From contig CM024171.1 in the NCBI GenBank assembly GCA_013433145.1, forward strand, positions 1,839,001-1,903,000: a stretch of DNA of 64,000 nucleotides, written 5' to 3'. The notes beneath the pieces are model-generated. The model searched no databases. It saw nothing but the letters and a program-made list of their open reading frames with translations, and was not told where the DNA came from. The position numbers and the translations under genes are program-made. How positions within the stretch are numbered: the first letter of the stretch is position 1; every line of letters starts with the position of its first letter. This stretch comes from Ascaris suum. Lineage: Eukaryota; Nematoda; Chromadorea; Rhabditida; Ascarididae. Below are positions 56,101 through 64,000 of this stretch, one piece after another.

Positions 56101-59100
56101 AGCAAAAAATGGACATCTTCGAAGTGCTAATTAAACCTCTTTAAAGATCTCCTTCTCTTTCATTGCCGATTTTTTGCGAAGCTTTTAAGTTGAAATAAAT
56201 AAAACGCTGTTGAAAATTTACTGCTTATTGGCAGTTAGATTTATGCGAGCTATAAAAACAATTTCACATATGGTGTATACAAAATGCGTAAATAAAATCG
56301 TTGATCGGTTTGAGAACTTTTCTCCGATTTTCCAAAAAAAAAAATGAAATTTGTTTTTGCGCTCTTTGGATAACGAATATGGAAATGTGATGGGAAAAGA
56401 GTTTATTTCAGCTGCACGTCCACAACTATTCATTCCTGAAGGAGAGGTAGTAAATGTACCTCCACTCACGCCGTTTAGAGTGAGTTGCAACGTTACGAGA
56501 GGCGATCCCGCACCAAAAGTCGCATGGCATAGCAGGCAAGCATTACGCTTTAATACTTCAAAATCCAAACTGTTAAGCCAAGAATAAAAATGTATCGAAT
56601 TAACTTCGAAGAAGCTGTGTAATTTTCACAGTAATATTCCAAACGAAGAAAAGTATTTCATTATAAAAACTATTATTTTTAGTGTTTATTCTCCTAATAA
56701 AGGTTATGTTTGTTAAATAAAGTATACGCTTTTTGCTTTGAAATGATTTTGAAATCAATGAAACTGACTCTCCTCCGTTTTTCTTAAAATTGAACATTTA
56801 TGAGGAGAAATTGCTAGAATTTCTTTGCATAAATGTTTCCTTCAACTCTCTATTTTTTTTCAATCGTGAAAGCGATTTGAGAAGTGCATCAGACAATAAT
56901 AGACGTAATTTTCTGAATTTTTCACCTGTAATTAAACGACCTGGTTACGATTGACATCATTTGCGAAAAAAAAAAGTAATTGAAGAAGATTAGCCGGGTG
57001 AATTCAAATGCTGATTAATGGAGCCGAAACCACCACCTCATAATAGATCATTGACTTGTTACGATTGTTCGGAAAGAAACGTTCATATAAATTGCATCCG
57101 AAACTCCGAGAAATAATAATATTCTGCGATTTTATTTCCGGGCAAAAATTCCAATGTTCCTTTAATTTATACTTATAGATCAAAAATTTGGGCGAAATTC
57201 CAAGAGATATCATAATTCTGCGTTTCCGGAGCTGATACGGCTTACTATCTTCTTAATGCCGGTTCTCTAATTGAACGAGCAATTTCAGGGGAAGACCAAT
57301 CAATACGCCACAGAAGAAGCGATTCATAACTATGGAACATGGTGGCCTCTATGAAAGCACAAATTTCTCATGTGTTGCTGAGAATGAAGCTGGTAAATCG
57401 ACAAAAAGAGTACGAGTGGTTATTACAGGTGAGTTTTCCAGGTGGTCATTACAGGTGAGTTTATTACAACATCATTCGACTAATCACACCAAGGCAAATT
57501 GATAACGAAAACTTCTTAGTGCTCAGTAAAATTTGTTTGCAAACTTATTCTGAAATAAATTGAGCCCTTTATTATCCTAATGCAGTTTGGATCAGTTTTC
57601 TTATATTCTACGTCAGTTTTCTTGAGGTTATGAAGAATATTGGAGAATCTGAGATTGTGATAGCAATGATACTATTAAGAATATGTTAATTTTCGGAATA
57701 AAAATACAAATTTTACTATTTGAGTGATATATTATATGAGAAATATTCAATGAGCTGAATGGTGAATGTAAAAATTAATCCGAATATGCTAGGCCAAAGC
57801 AGTAGCTTTATTTTTCTTTGCCAGATTCACTATCCAATTTATGTTGGCTTAGCAATAATAATAGATACGTCGAACATATGTGGCTCAATGAGTCAATTAA
57901 AACGAGTGTCAGTTAACATATGAGATTCACTGTGAATAGCCGAGTTGTTATAAGGAAGATGATAGTTATAATGAAAACTGCGCAACAATTTTTGCATAAA
58001 TTTAAGAACTCTTTTAAGGACCAACCGCACCAGAAAGAATTCGCTATCAAATCGATGGGAACAATGTCGACTTACAATGGGAGCCACCACGAATTACCAA
58101 TGGACCAATGACAGATTATGAGGTTTCTTTTATGTTGATAGATACGAAATACTAGCTTCGGGGAAAAAGAAATTAGCCTAGATCTCTTATGAGAGCAGAA
58201 AATATGCATTAGACCTTTAGAATCAATGAATAGAAGTTGTGGTCAAATATGTTTGACCTCCCTCTCTCCCCTCCCATCTATAATCGATAGAAGTTGGGCT
58301 AGATCTTTATAATCAGTTCAGAGCGATACACTTTAGTCACGAGCTGAATTTTGATCGCGTGCCGGACAATGGCCCGTTGCACTGGTAGTGTGCATCGACC
58401 TGAACGACTATGAGAAAACCATACGAAGACTTGTAAGACATTATTTTCGCTCTATGCTACGATAGCAATCCGTTGAAGCACTGAAACTACGAGTACCTCC
58501 TGAAAACTCTCGCTCATTAGTTAACTTTCTCATGGGCAGTAATACTTCAGCTATCTCGCTTTACAGATTCTTTATACGGACGATCCTAGCCGACCAGAAG
58601 ATGAATGGCAGATTACACGTGTTGGTAGTCCTGATGTTCGAGCATTGAAAATTCCAAACCTACGAGAGAAGACTGATTACACCTTTAAAATCCGAGGTGT
58701 TAATCAACTCGGACCTGGTTTGTCGAGTGGGAAATTCACACTTACAACATGGCTTGGTGGTTAGCATTTATTCGTCTTCTAAAGTTATTTTCATTCTAAT
58801 CCTTTGAGATTTCCTTCTCTCATTTCTTGGAGTATGCACTGATTTATTAGGCGCTTAGAATATGTGATAGTCGGAATTTTTTTTTAATGCATTCATAAGT
58901 GAAAAACGAAAAGCAATCTTGATATGTATTGTGGAAGTTCATTAGCTTTTGGATGTAAATATGTGGTTCTTTTTTTTAATCTCATTGAGGAATTTACGAA
59001 CAAAAGCAATTAGGATTAAAGGTGATATAGATCACCCATATAGGATTGCATAGTAGAAAACCAGCGATATGCGCAGTTCTTCTTCAACAACTACTGATTT

Positions 59101-62100
59101 TTGCCAATTAAATGCGTTTTTTTTGTTCCAAATTGCAGCACATGCTCCGAGTGTTATGTTGACACCAGCGGATTCAATAGTGAAAGATCCAAGCAATGAA
59201 GAGCTCGTTTTGGAATGTGATGCAACTGGTGTACCAAAACCAAAAATTCTTTGGCTTTGGAGTGGTCATCTTATTGAAGATGGAAAGGTATACACATCAA
59301 TACATACAAGATATTATTATATATAAAAATATGAGAAGAAAGTCTAATTTTATTGGAACTACACTTGTTTTTTTTGGGTTATAGAAAAATTTCCCATACA
59401 ACGATTCATTTGAAGTTATACTGTTGGATGGCCCATCATAGCTCATCACAATTGTTTACTGAACAGACGCTTTAACTAGTGTTGCTTTTCTCGAATTCGT
59501 TTGTCTATTTTAATGGTTAATTATTTGTTATAGCTTAATAAAACATAATTAAATAGAGCAACGGGGGAGGGTACTCACTACGATCAATAATTTAGAGGAT
59601 GTTCTGATGTGCTGTCGTTTGGCTGCTTTGCATTGGGTATCACTGATAGAAGCAGACTTATTGACAGCTAGCGCTGGCACAGTTATGGCTCAAAGGGCTA
59701 AACCGGTAATCCTCCTTCAATAAACTGTCGAGTATTTTACAATACGAACCTTTTCGTCGTCACTGAGCAGAGTGAGAGAAAAGAAAGTTAAGATTTCGTT
59801 ATTTAGCCGAATCTCTCTAAATTTAGAAAATTTTCTGAGGAAAAATTGCTCTAGCGCTTGTCGAGAATTTCAGGATGAATTTCGAATCTACGATGTTACT
59901 CCTTTGGATGCCCAGGATCGTTCGAACAGCAAATTAATTGCCGAGAAAACGAATCGAGCAGGAACTGCTACGTGTCAAGCGGTCAATCCTCACGGTTAGC
60001 GAAAGCTTTTCTTCGTTTTTTCCATTTCTAGGAAAATCTACGATAAAATTTGGGCGTACCTTATGATAGATAGTAATAAGAGTGAATTTTCTATCGGTGA
60101 AAAAAAAAATAGTTCCTCTCACGATAATATAGCAATCTGCATTAGGCTAAGTTTGCAACATTTGTTTCAAACTAAAAGTGAAGGCAAATCAATTAGCACC
60201 TATAAAGTGTAATGGAAATTTCGAATATAGAATCGCTATTCTTGTATGATCATTAGTAACATTTAGCGCGTTTTTAAGCTAAATTAAATTCACAGGAAAT
60301 GTTTGTTCTAGCTGAGGAATTTATAACTTTTACCTAACAAAATCCTACGGAAAAAAAAAACGAAAAAAGAAGATCATCTAAGCTGGACAAAAACTTTTTC
60401 AATGATCGTAAAATGTTATGGTTTCGTGCTTTCACTATTTCAAGGCTTCATTATAAATAAAAAATTGGGGCACTAAAATAGTGACAAGATAAAAGAACAA
60501 TTCTAATGCAGTACCCAAACACCGGAGTATAATGTGCAGAATAAATACCGATTGACACGAGCAAAAAAGCGAAAATGAAACGTTTGGGGAAGGTCTTCTT
60601 GAAACAGTTATGCAGATTTGTGGATATTCATGAGCCATTATGAAAGCAAACGAAGAAATACAATATATCAAAATCGAGCAAACAATGACGATGAAGGGGA
60701 GAACGAGGATTGTGTGTACGAGTGAACAACTTTCACTATGATGATAGTGCATATGAAATTTCTGATTTCTCGTATATGAAAATGTTGGAAGCATATCAGA
60801 AATAATGGACAACTGAGTCAACGATCGCTTGATTGGCAGTTCACAAAATATGCAAATATTTGCTGGCAAGGGAATTGAAACTAGTAATTGATGCAACAGA
60901 CGTAATTGTGTAAGTTTGCTTGGCAAAGCTGTAAAGACATTTCGAGCGAAAGGCCAGTTCGTTGTGCAAATAGCCGGACAGAAAGCCAAAGACATGAGCA
61001 GATTCTGTTATGCCTATACACATACGATAATATTTCGAAGAAACAATGCCAATATGAATTTAGGATCGGACGAGAAGAGAACTGAAGTGAAAATTCTTGG
61101 ACCCGGAAGTCCTCCACGAGATATTAAAACGGCGACGAAACAGAACGGTTTCACAGTTTCATGGAAATCTCCCAAGTATCCGAACGGCAAAATCATCGTG
61201 AGTTATTGACGAAATAATTCATTTATTAGAATGAATTCATTAATGTCAGTTTTGAACGAAGAGCAGAGGCCCAAGGGGCGAGTTCGGGGGGGAGGGGGGG
61301 GGGGTGTGGAGGGATGGGGGACTCTCAATTATTCTTTATCAAGCGTTTTTTTTTTGTCCATGCAATATGCAGTATTCATTTGAGAGATGATATGATAGCG
61401 GCGTATCGCCAGAGTTCGGGTAAATTTAAAAAATTTTCTTTAATCGAGTTTTTTAAATCGCGATAAACTTTGTTCCATCATTTCATGATCACATAATTTT
61501 GTCTATTTTCAAGCAGCCAATTCTGTTCTTCTTAAGTCTAATGTACTAAGGCCATGTTGAAAGCTTTGTATTTGCTTTCGTAATTATTACTTGATCCGGA
61601 TTAAGCAACCGTTTGTTAGTACTTTTTCTTGAATTTAATTTGGGGATGATTACTCAATTCCCACCTTCATTATATAATATTAGATGACGTCGTTATTTAA
61701 GGGTCAGCGCTTTCAGCAGTCATGCACGATTATTAAATAAATTGTATTCAAATGTTTTCTTCCAGATTTCTACACTCGCCAAAACATTTAGTCAAATTAG
61801 ACGACAAAAAATATCAAACGTCAATTGTTAGTGTACATTGCTTAATTCAGTGGACTGAACAACAACGGAATGACCACCGAATGACCAATGGCGACTAGCA
61901 CAACGCTCTAAGCTGACGAGATTTGAAAAAAAAAATCATTTTAAAGCATTTGTTTTCTTTGAAGGAAAAAATGATTAGCTAACCCAAATATATTTTTTTT
62001 CAATGACCTTTTCGATCGAAGTAGATAAATTTTCCCATTGAATGTACACTGAGAATTTGTTTAGAATTTCTTTTTTGTAATTTACTTCTTTTCAGAAATA

Positions 62101-64000
62101 TATTATATATTATTCAAAACGTCCGGATGATGATTTGGGTGATTGGGCTCGTATAAGTGTTGATGGTGATAAACGAGAAATAACAATTACGGTTGATGAT
62201 GAGGATACACCTTATAATGTACGAGTACAAGCGGCAACTAAAGATGGTGTAGGAATTATCTCGGAAGCTTATGATGTTACTACTGGAAAGAAACGTATGT
62301 TTTGAATAAAAATTTGAATAATCTAATTGTGAATTTTTATGGAAAAATCTCATTCTTTTGGGAGAAAAAGAGCATTCCGCTGTATAAAAATCATTTATCT
62401 TTTTTTTTTGCTATCGAGTTATACTCATTAAGTGAGTATCACATTCATTTCTTAGATGATTAAAAGAATCTTCAAAAAAATATTCAAGTTCGATTTTTTT
62501 TAAAACAATTAAGTAATAAAAAATTTCTTTCTTGAATAGAATTTTTTTCACACGATTGAATAAAAATCGTTAAGAGTTTTCAATACGAGATAGCATATAA
62601 TAATTCGATAATTTTCAATTGTAGCAATTCCGCTTACCGTCGAATTAGTTGTTGTGAATCCTCCGATACGCGATACGGACGAAGAAACAACTGTCGAACC
62701 ACTTCAAAATATTCGTTTCAAATGCGTCGCTGAAGGCAGACCAACACCACAAATTCTCTACTCATGGCTACCGTTTAATGAGACTGAAAGTGGACAAGTA
62801 ATGAGCCATTTTTACATTATATGTTTTCACTATGAATACACACATAAAATATACGCCACATTTTGAAATATATAAGATTATTTTTTAATATAAGATGCAA
62901 ATTTTCATACATACAGTTGAATTTTATGATTTTTTTTTCATTATTCTAAATATTTCATTCGACGATCTGCAAAGTTTAGCATGAAATCTTTGCGACGATT
63001 ATAAATTTGCGCTTATAAATTCAATGACATTTTAATTGTGGATATTTATGCTGTTAAGGATCCTGGAAAAACGCTTAATATTCTACCAATATCATTTCCA
63101 TTAGAGTTGTCGTTTTTTCTTGGTGAAACGAGAATTCGATCGACTTTATTTGATCAATTATATTATATAAAGTGCTTTTTTTTTCATCTTGAAGTAAATT
63201 TCACTATCGTTGAAGTTTATTGAATTTATGAATCCGCTGTTACCTAAAATATTCTATACAAGTTATTAATTATATGAGAGCGCAGTAAGAGGTGAATAAT
63301 GAAAATGAGCCTATTTTAAAACGTTGTTTGCTAGTTTAGAAATTCAGCGTTTAGTCAGCCTAAAGTGTTTTTGAGCCTAACATTTGTGAGTTGAAGAACT
63401 TCGATCTAATTGTTTCTAGTCAAATTCTTGCCTTTCAAGAAATCTTTGTTCTCCAAATAACTTTTTCTTGAATTAGCGCCTCTCATTTAAGCATTCAGAA
63501 TCCTACGAAAATTTATGTTAGCCACGTGGAATTTATTAAAATATGCATGTTTTGCATCCACGTTTATATGCAAAAGAAAGTTAGTTCCAATTATAGAGCA
63601 TTCGGTGCTCTGGCATCCGTTTTCTTTCAAAATCAACTGGAAGAGCGTTGCCTCATAGATACTTGAAGGGTAGTTGTTTGCCGTTCTCACTTTAACTGTG
63701 TTCACACGTCGGCTATCGCTTTGCGCTTAAGATGCAATTCGATCCGCTCGGAGAGCAAAAATGCATTTTTTTTTCAAGTCTGTTGGCCAAAGTTGTAAGT
63801 TAATGTGCCACTTCTTATACGTATGGCGCAGTGTCTTACAAATTTTGTTTGTCCCGTTCTTCCCATTCTCCTCTCTCTTGCTTATGATTTGTGGGGTTTG
63901 AAGGTGAGAAAAAAAGTAAAGAACAAAAGGATGGCTTGTTTGCTCGATTGTAATTCCAGGAGCCAATTCCAGGAGTAATTAATTTTCAGGAGCCAGTTCC
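40939..64000 (+). CDS. dig-1: 5' part of a giant secreted sushi/EGF/Ig/FN3 extracellular-matrix protein, DIG-1/mesocentin-like (partial)
   Basis: Twenty exons join in frame: 40939-41116, 49254-49352, 49693-49755, 51561-51717, 52564-52790, 53278-53397, 53732-53836, 54536-54659, 54996-55153, 55316-55483, 55837-55965, 56412-56535, 57289-57428, 58019-58122, 58567-58759, 59139-59287, 59874-59994, 61064-61197, 62096-62294 and 62625-62797. They total 2865 bases, 955 residues, and continue past the window. Seen: signal peptide 1-23, RVKR 52-55, sushi 149-238, EGF 244-280, EGF-like 289-315, Ig1 317-410, FN3 411-509, Ig2 510-597, FN3 598-696, Ig3 697-786, FN3 787-897, Ig4 from 898. There are about nine N-glycosylation sequons and no membrane segment so far. 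Known: nematode DIG-1/mesocentin is a giant matrix protein with this domain mix that helps hold neurons and tissues in place. Inferred: orthology, from domain order only. LAR phosphatases, sidekick and contactins share Ig and FN3 but lack the sushi-EGF start. The domain calls are firm; the gene name is about even odds. Confidence 0.85.
43163..43220. repeat. 19-base direct repeat, 39-base period
   Basis: GTGTTGAGCTAAACATAAG occurs at 43163 and again at 43202, inside intron 1. Confidence 0.85.
44368..44379. repeat. Poly-C tract (C12) in intron 1
   Basis: Homopolymer run about 350 bases before the candidate 54-base exon. Confidence 0.85.
44735..44788 (+). CDS. Candidate 54-base cassette exon in intron 1
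   Basis: A strong acceptor (cgcttttcctgcag) and a donor (CCAG|GTATAG) flank 54 bases that look richer in GC than their surroundings. Length and phase (1-1) let the segment sit between exons 1 and 2 without a frame change. It would add 18 residues, [18 protein letters not shown] with a junction Asp replacing the junction Asn; it is basic with a Cys pair. It is not counted in the 955-residue model. No homology is recognised. It may be alternative or constitutive. Confidence 0.45.
49254..49352 (+). CDS. Exon 2: N-terminal linker with two cysteines
   Basis: Residues 60-92, after acceptor ataccttcag. It contains the sequon NGT at 72 and Cys77 and Cys88, probably a small disulphide loop. The donor is GTTGGT at 49353. 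The frame joins to exon 1 at phase 1 and leaves at phase 1. No named domain. Confidence 0.75.
49693..49755 (+). CDS. Exon 3: Ser/Thr-rich linker
   Basis: Residues 93-113, 63 bases, phase 1-1, between ccatctgcag and GTCAGT. It contains the sequon NIT at 97, a run of Ser/Thr that could carry O-glycans, and Cys110. Being short and symmetric, it could be skipped without a frameshift. Confidence 0.65.
49756..51560 (+). other. Intron 3 (1.8 kb)
   Basis: AT-rich intron with many A and T runs. I see no exon-like patch, repeat or regulatory motif that stands out. Confidence 0.6.
51561..51717 (+). CDS. Exon 4: proline-rich lead-in and first part of the sushi domain
   Basis: Residues 114-165. It opens with [10 protein letters not shown], then Cys127, Cys138 and Cys149. 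The CTDVGNG motif at 149-155 is the usual start of a sushi/CCP module. The acceptor is ttttgtttag and the donor GTATGT at 51718, phase 2. Confidence 0.85.
51992..52072. repeat. Direct duplication, about 53-base period, in intron 4
   Basis: ACTATGCTAAGGATTT...ATTCTCTTT occurs near 51994 and again near 52047, with GGATTTAGA also doubled between the copies. Confidence 0.75.
52564..52790 (+). CDS. Exon 5: remainder of the enlarged sushi domain
   Basis: Residues 166-241. A basic, Arg/Gln-rich stretch ([18 protein letters not shown]) is followed by YQCEYGYEL (Cys211), FC (Cys226), an NRQW motif and PPKC (Cys238). This is the classic sushi second half with its tryptophan. The first and second sushi cysteines are 61 residues apart, about twice the usual spacing. 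Acceptor cgtttcag, donor GTCAGC at 52791, phase 1. Confidence 0.88.
53278..53397 (+). CDS. Exon 6: canonical EGF domain
   Basis: Residues 242-281, 120 bases, phase 1-1, one complete domain. The six cysteines lie at 244, 251, 255, 265, 267 and 280, with NGGCSHSCL and CRCPKGMIL, the pattern of LDL-receptor-type EGF modules. Acceptor agtatttcag, donor GTAAGC at 53398. Confidence 0.92.
53732..53836 (+). CDS. Exon 7: short second EGF-like domain
   Basis: Residues 282-316, 105 bases, phase 1-1. The six cysteines are at 289, 295, 297, 307, 309 and 315. Only one residue separates the second and third, so the fold is compressed relative to a normal EGF. It has a sequon NLS at 291. Acceptor ttatttcag, donor GTAAGT at 53837. 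Confidence 0.85.
53901..53961 (+). CDS. Candidate alternative or poison exon in intron 7
   Basis: An acceptor with a T-run (gcggaatttgcag) precedes an open stretch that continues the exon 7 frame, [18 protein letters not shown] strong donor, GTAAGC at 53962, would give a 61-base exon that shifts exon 8 and creates TGA at 54999-55001. A weaker donor, GTGAAT at 53952, gives 51 bases, in frame, and adds two cysteines. It is not in the 955-residue model. Confidence 0.35.
54536..54659 (+). CDS. Exon 8: first half of Ig1
   Basis: Residues 317-357. It has [18 protein letters not shown], then NITC (Cys344) and the core tryptophan in FWQ (Trp356), as in I-set Ig domains. The donor GTTCCT at 54660 splits an Arg codon (phase 2). 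Length 124 bases, identical to exon 12, the same half of Ig2. Confidence 0.92.
54996..55153 (+). CDS. Exon 9: second half of Ig1
   Basis: Residues 358-410. It contains the second Ig cysteine in [11 protein letters not shown] (Cys392) with a sequon at 395. The first codon is completed across the junction and gives Arg-Gly-Asp at 358-360. The usual D-x-G-x-Y before the cysteine is replaced by YRTATF. Acceptor caattttag, donor GTAAGT at 55154, phase 1. Confidence 0.92.
55316..55483 (+). CDS. Exon 10: first part of FN3-1
   Basis: Residues 411-466. [25 protein letters not shown] followed by [14 protein letters not shown] is a clear fibronectin type III start with its B-strand Trp and C-strand Tyr. 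Acceptor acaatttcag, donor GTAGGC at 55484, phase 1-1. Confidence 0.93.
55837..55965 (+). CDS. Exon 11: second part of FN3-1
   Basis: Residues 467-509. [30 protein letters not shown] holds the FN3 L-x-P-x-T-x-Y and R-x-x-A-x-N motifs. The acceptor is atctatttaag, an AAG rather than CAG or TAG. Donor GTAAAC at 55966, phase 1. Confidence 0.9.
56412..56535 (+). CDS. Exon 12: first half of Ig2, with a GC donor
   Basis: Residues 510-550. [18 protein letters not shown] has the first Ig cysteine (535), a sequon (536), RGD at 539-541 and the core Trp548. The only frame-keeping 5' splice site is AG|GCAAGC at 56536, so this intron is GC-AG. The position and phase 2 match the intron in Ig1. Confidence 0.88.
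57289..57428 (+). CDS. Exon 13: second half of Ig2
   Basis: Residues 551-597. [12 protein letters not shown] leads to [23 protein letters not shown], with the second Ig cysteine, a sequon and the A-x-N-x-x-G motif. Acceptor gcaatttcag, donor GTGAGT at 57429, phase 1. The donor region is copied 26 bases downstream (see findings). Confidence 0.92.
58019..58122 (+). CDS. Exon 14: first part of FN3-2
   Basis: Residues 598-632. [23 protein letters not shown] then [10 protein letters not shown] matches the FN3 A, B and C strands. The acceptor is cttttaag (an AAG type). Donor GTTTCT at 58123, phase 0. Confidence 0.9.
58567..58759 (+). CDS. Exon 15: second part of FN3-2
   Basis: Residues 633-696. 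It continues [15 protein letters not shown] and ends with [23 protein letters not shown], the FN3 F and G strands. Two donors three bases apart (58757 GTGGTT and 58760 GTTAGC) both leave phase 1. I chose the second as nearer consensus; the first would drop one Gly. Confidence 0.9.
59139..59287 (+). CDS. Exon 16: first half of Ig3
   Basis: Residues 697-746. [14 protein letters not shown], then [19 protein letters not shown] with Cys723 and Trp735, typical of an I-set Ig. Acceptor aaattgcag, donor GTATAC at 59288, phase 0. The intron sits later in this Ig than in Ig1 and Ig2. Confidence 0.92.
59874..59994 (+). CDS. Exon 17: second half of Ig3
   Basis: Residues 747-786. [23 protein letters not shown] carries the second Ig cysteine. 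The aromatic residue usually two before it is Thr here. Acceptor agaatttcag, donor GTTAGC at 59995, phase 1. Confidence 0.9.
59995..61063 (+). other. Intron 17 (1.1 kb)
   Basis: Contains open frames on both strands (the longest at 60435-60995 on the minus strand) without recognisable domains. Treated as chance or intron-internal frames. Confidence 0.5.
61064..61197 (+). CDS. Exon 18: end of Ig3 and start of FN3-3
   Basis: Residues 787-831. [12 protein letters not shown] completes the last Ig strand; [12 protein letters not shown] and [16 protein letters not shown] begin an FN3 domain. Unlike the other borders, the Ig-FN3 border here lies inside the exon. Acceptor atgaatttag, donor GTGAGT at 61198, phase 0. 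Confidence 0.9.
61275..61320 (+). repeat. G-rich tract in intron 18, possible G-quadruplex in the pre-mRNA
   Basis: Runs of 7, 11 and 5 G with short spacers on the transcribed-sense strand, about 80 bases after the exon 18 donor. Confidence 0.7.
62096..62294 (+). CDS. Exon 19: second part of FN3-3
   Basis: Residues 832-897. [21 protein letters not shown] then [20 protein letters not shown] is the C to G portion of FN3, acidic in the middle. Acceptor cttcttttcag, donor GTATGT at 62295, phase 1. Confidence 0.93.
62625..62797 (+). CDS. Exon 20: first half of Ig4
   Basis: Residues 898-955. It has a hydrophobic [10 protein letters not shown] strand, then [19 protein letters not shown] with the first Ig cysteine and core Trp, and a sequon NET. 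Acceptor ttcaattgtag, donor GTAATG at 62798, phase 0, the same phase as the intron in Ig3. Confidence 0.9.
62798..63989 (+). other. Intron 20 (1.2 kb to the window edge)
   Basis: No exon continuing Ig4 was found before 63990. The right end (about 63950-64000) holds three near-copies of a CAGGAG-containing 13-15 base repeat. Confidence 0.5.
63990..64000 (+). CDS. Possible start of exon 21 (Ig4 continuation), cut by the window edge
   Basis: An attttcag acceptor ends at 63989 and the following bases read E-P-V-P in the phase 0 left by exon 20. Only 11 bases are visible and the site lies among near-copies of a CAGGAG-containing repeat, so this is weak. Confidence 0.3.

Noticed and set aside
40939..62797. 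LAR-type receptor tyrosine phosphatase, sidekick or contactin
   Set aside because: These have Ig domains in a block followed by FN3 domains and no sushi-EGF start; here Ig and FN3 alternate.

Overview
The window reads as AT-rich nematode genomic DNA. The evidence is the TTTCAG-type 3' splice sites, short exons, frequent A/T homopolymer runs, long (TA)n arrays, and a start codon a few bases after an acceptor-like site with no visible upstream exon, as expected for spliced-leader trans-splicing. There are no bacterial operons, tRNA, rRNA or CRISPR features. A filarial or other spirurid nematode would fit the base composition and splice signals, but the sequence alone does not fix the species.

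From about 40.9 kb to the right edge the + strand carries the 5' part of one large multi-exon gene. I assembled 20 coding exons (ATG at 40939, last clear exon ending 62797), and all phases agree, giving 955 residues that run off the window. A possible 21st exon starts at 63990. The order is: signal peptide, furin-like RVKR site, Cys-bearing linker, an enlarged sushi/CCP domain, a canonical EGF domain, a short second EGF-like domain, then strictly alternating Ig and fibronectin type III domains (Ig1-FN3-Ig2-FN3-Ig3-FN3-Ig4...). This secreted layout best fits the giant nematode basement-membrane protein DIG-1/mesocentin. The domain content is certain; the name is tentative. Domain borders fall at phase-1 introns, so the domains are symmetric modules.

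The left 40.9 kb contains no gene I can name. It holds five long (TA)n arrays (1.8, 18.1, 30.8, 31.2 and 34.4 kb), G/C homopolymer tracts, short tandem duplications, a near-perfect hairpin at 4.3 kb and a few exon-like patches (0.4, 9.0, 16.9-17.8, 29.9, 32.9 and 37.2 kb). These patches have plausible splice sites but no recognised homology and are listed with low confidence.

The points most worth checking are candidate regulated-splicing features in the large gene: a 54-base symmetric exon in intron 1, a candidate poison exon in intron 7, a GC-AG intron after exon 12, and a 26-base duplication that copies the 5' splice site of exon 13.
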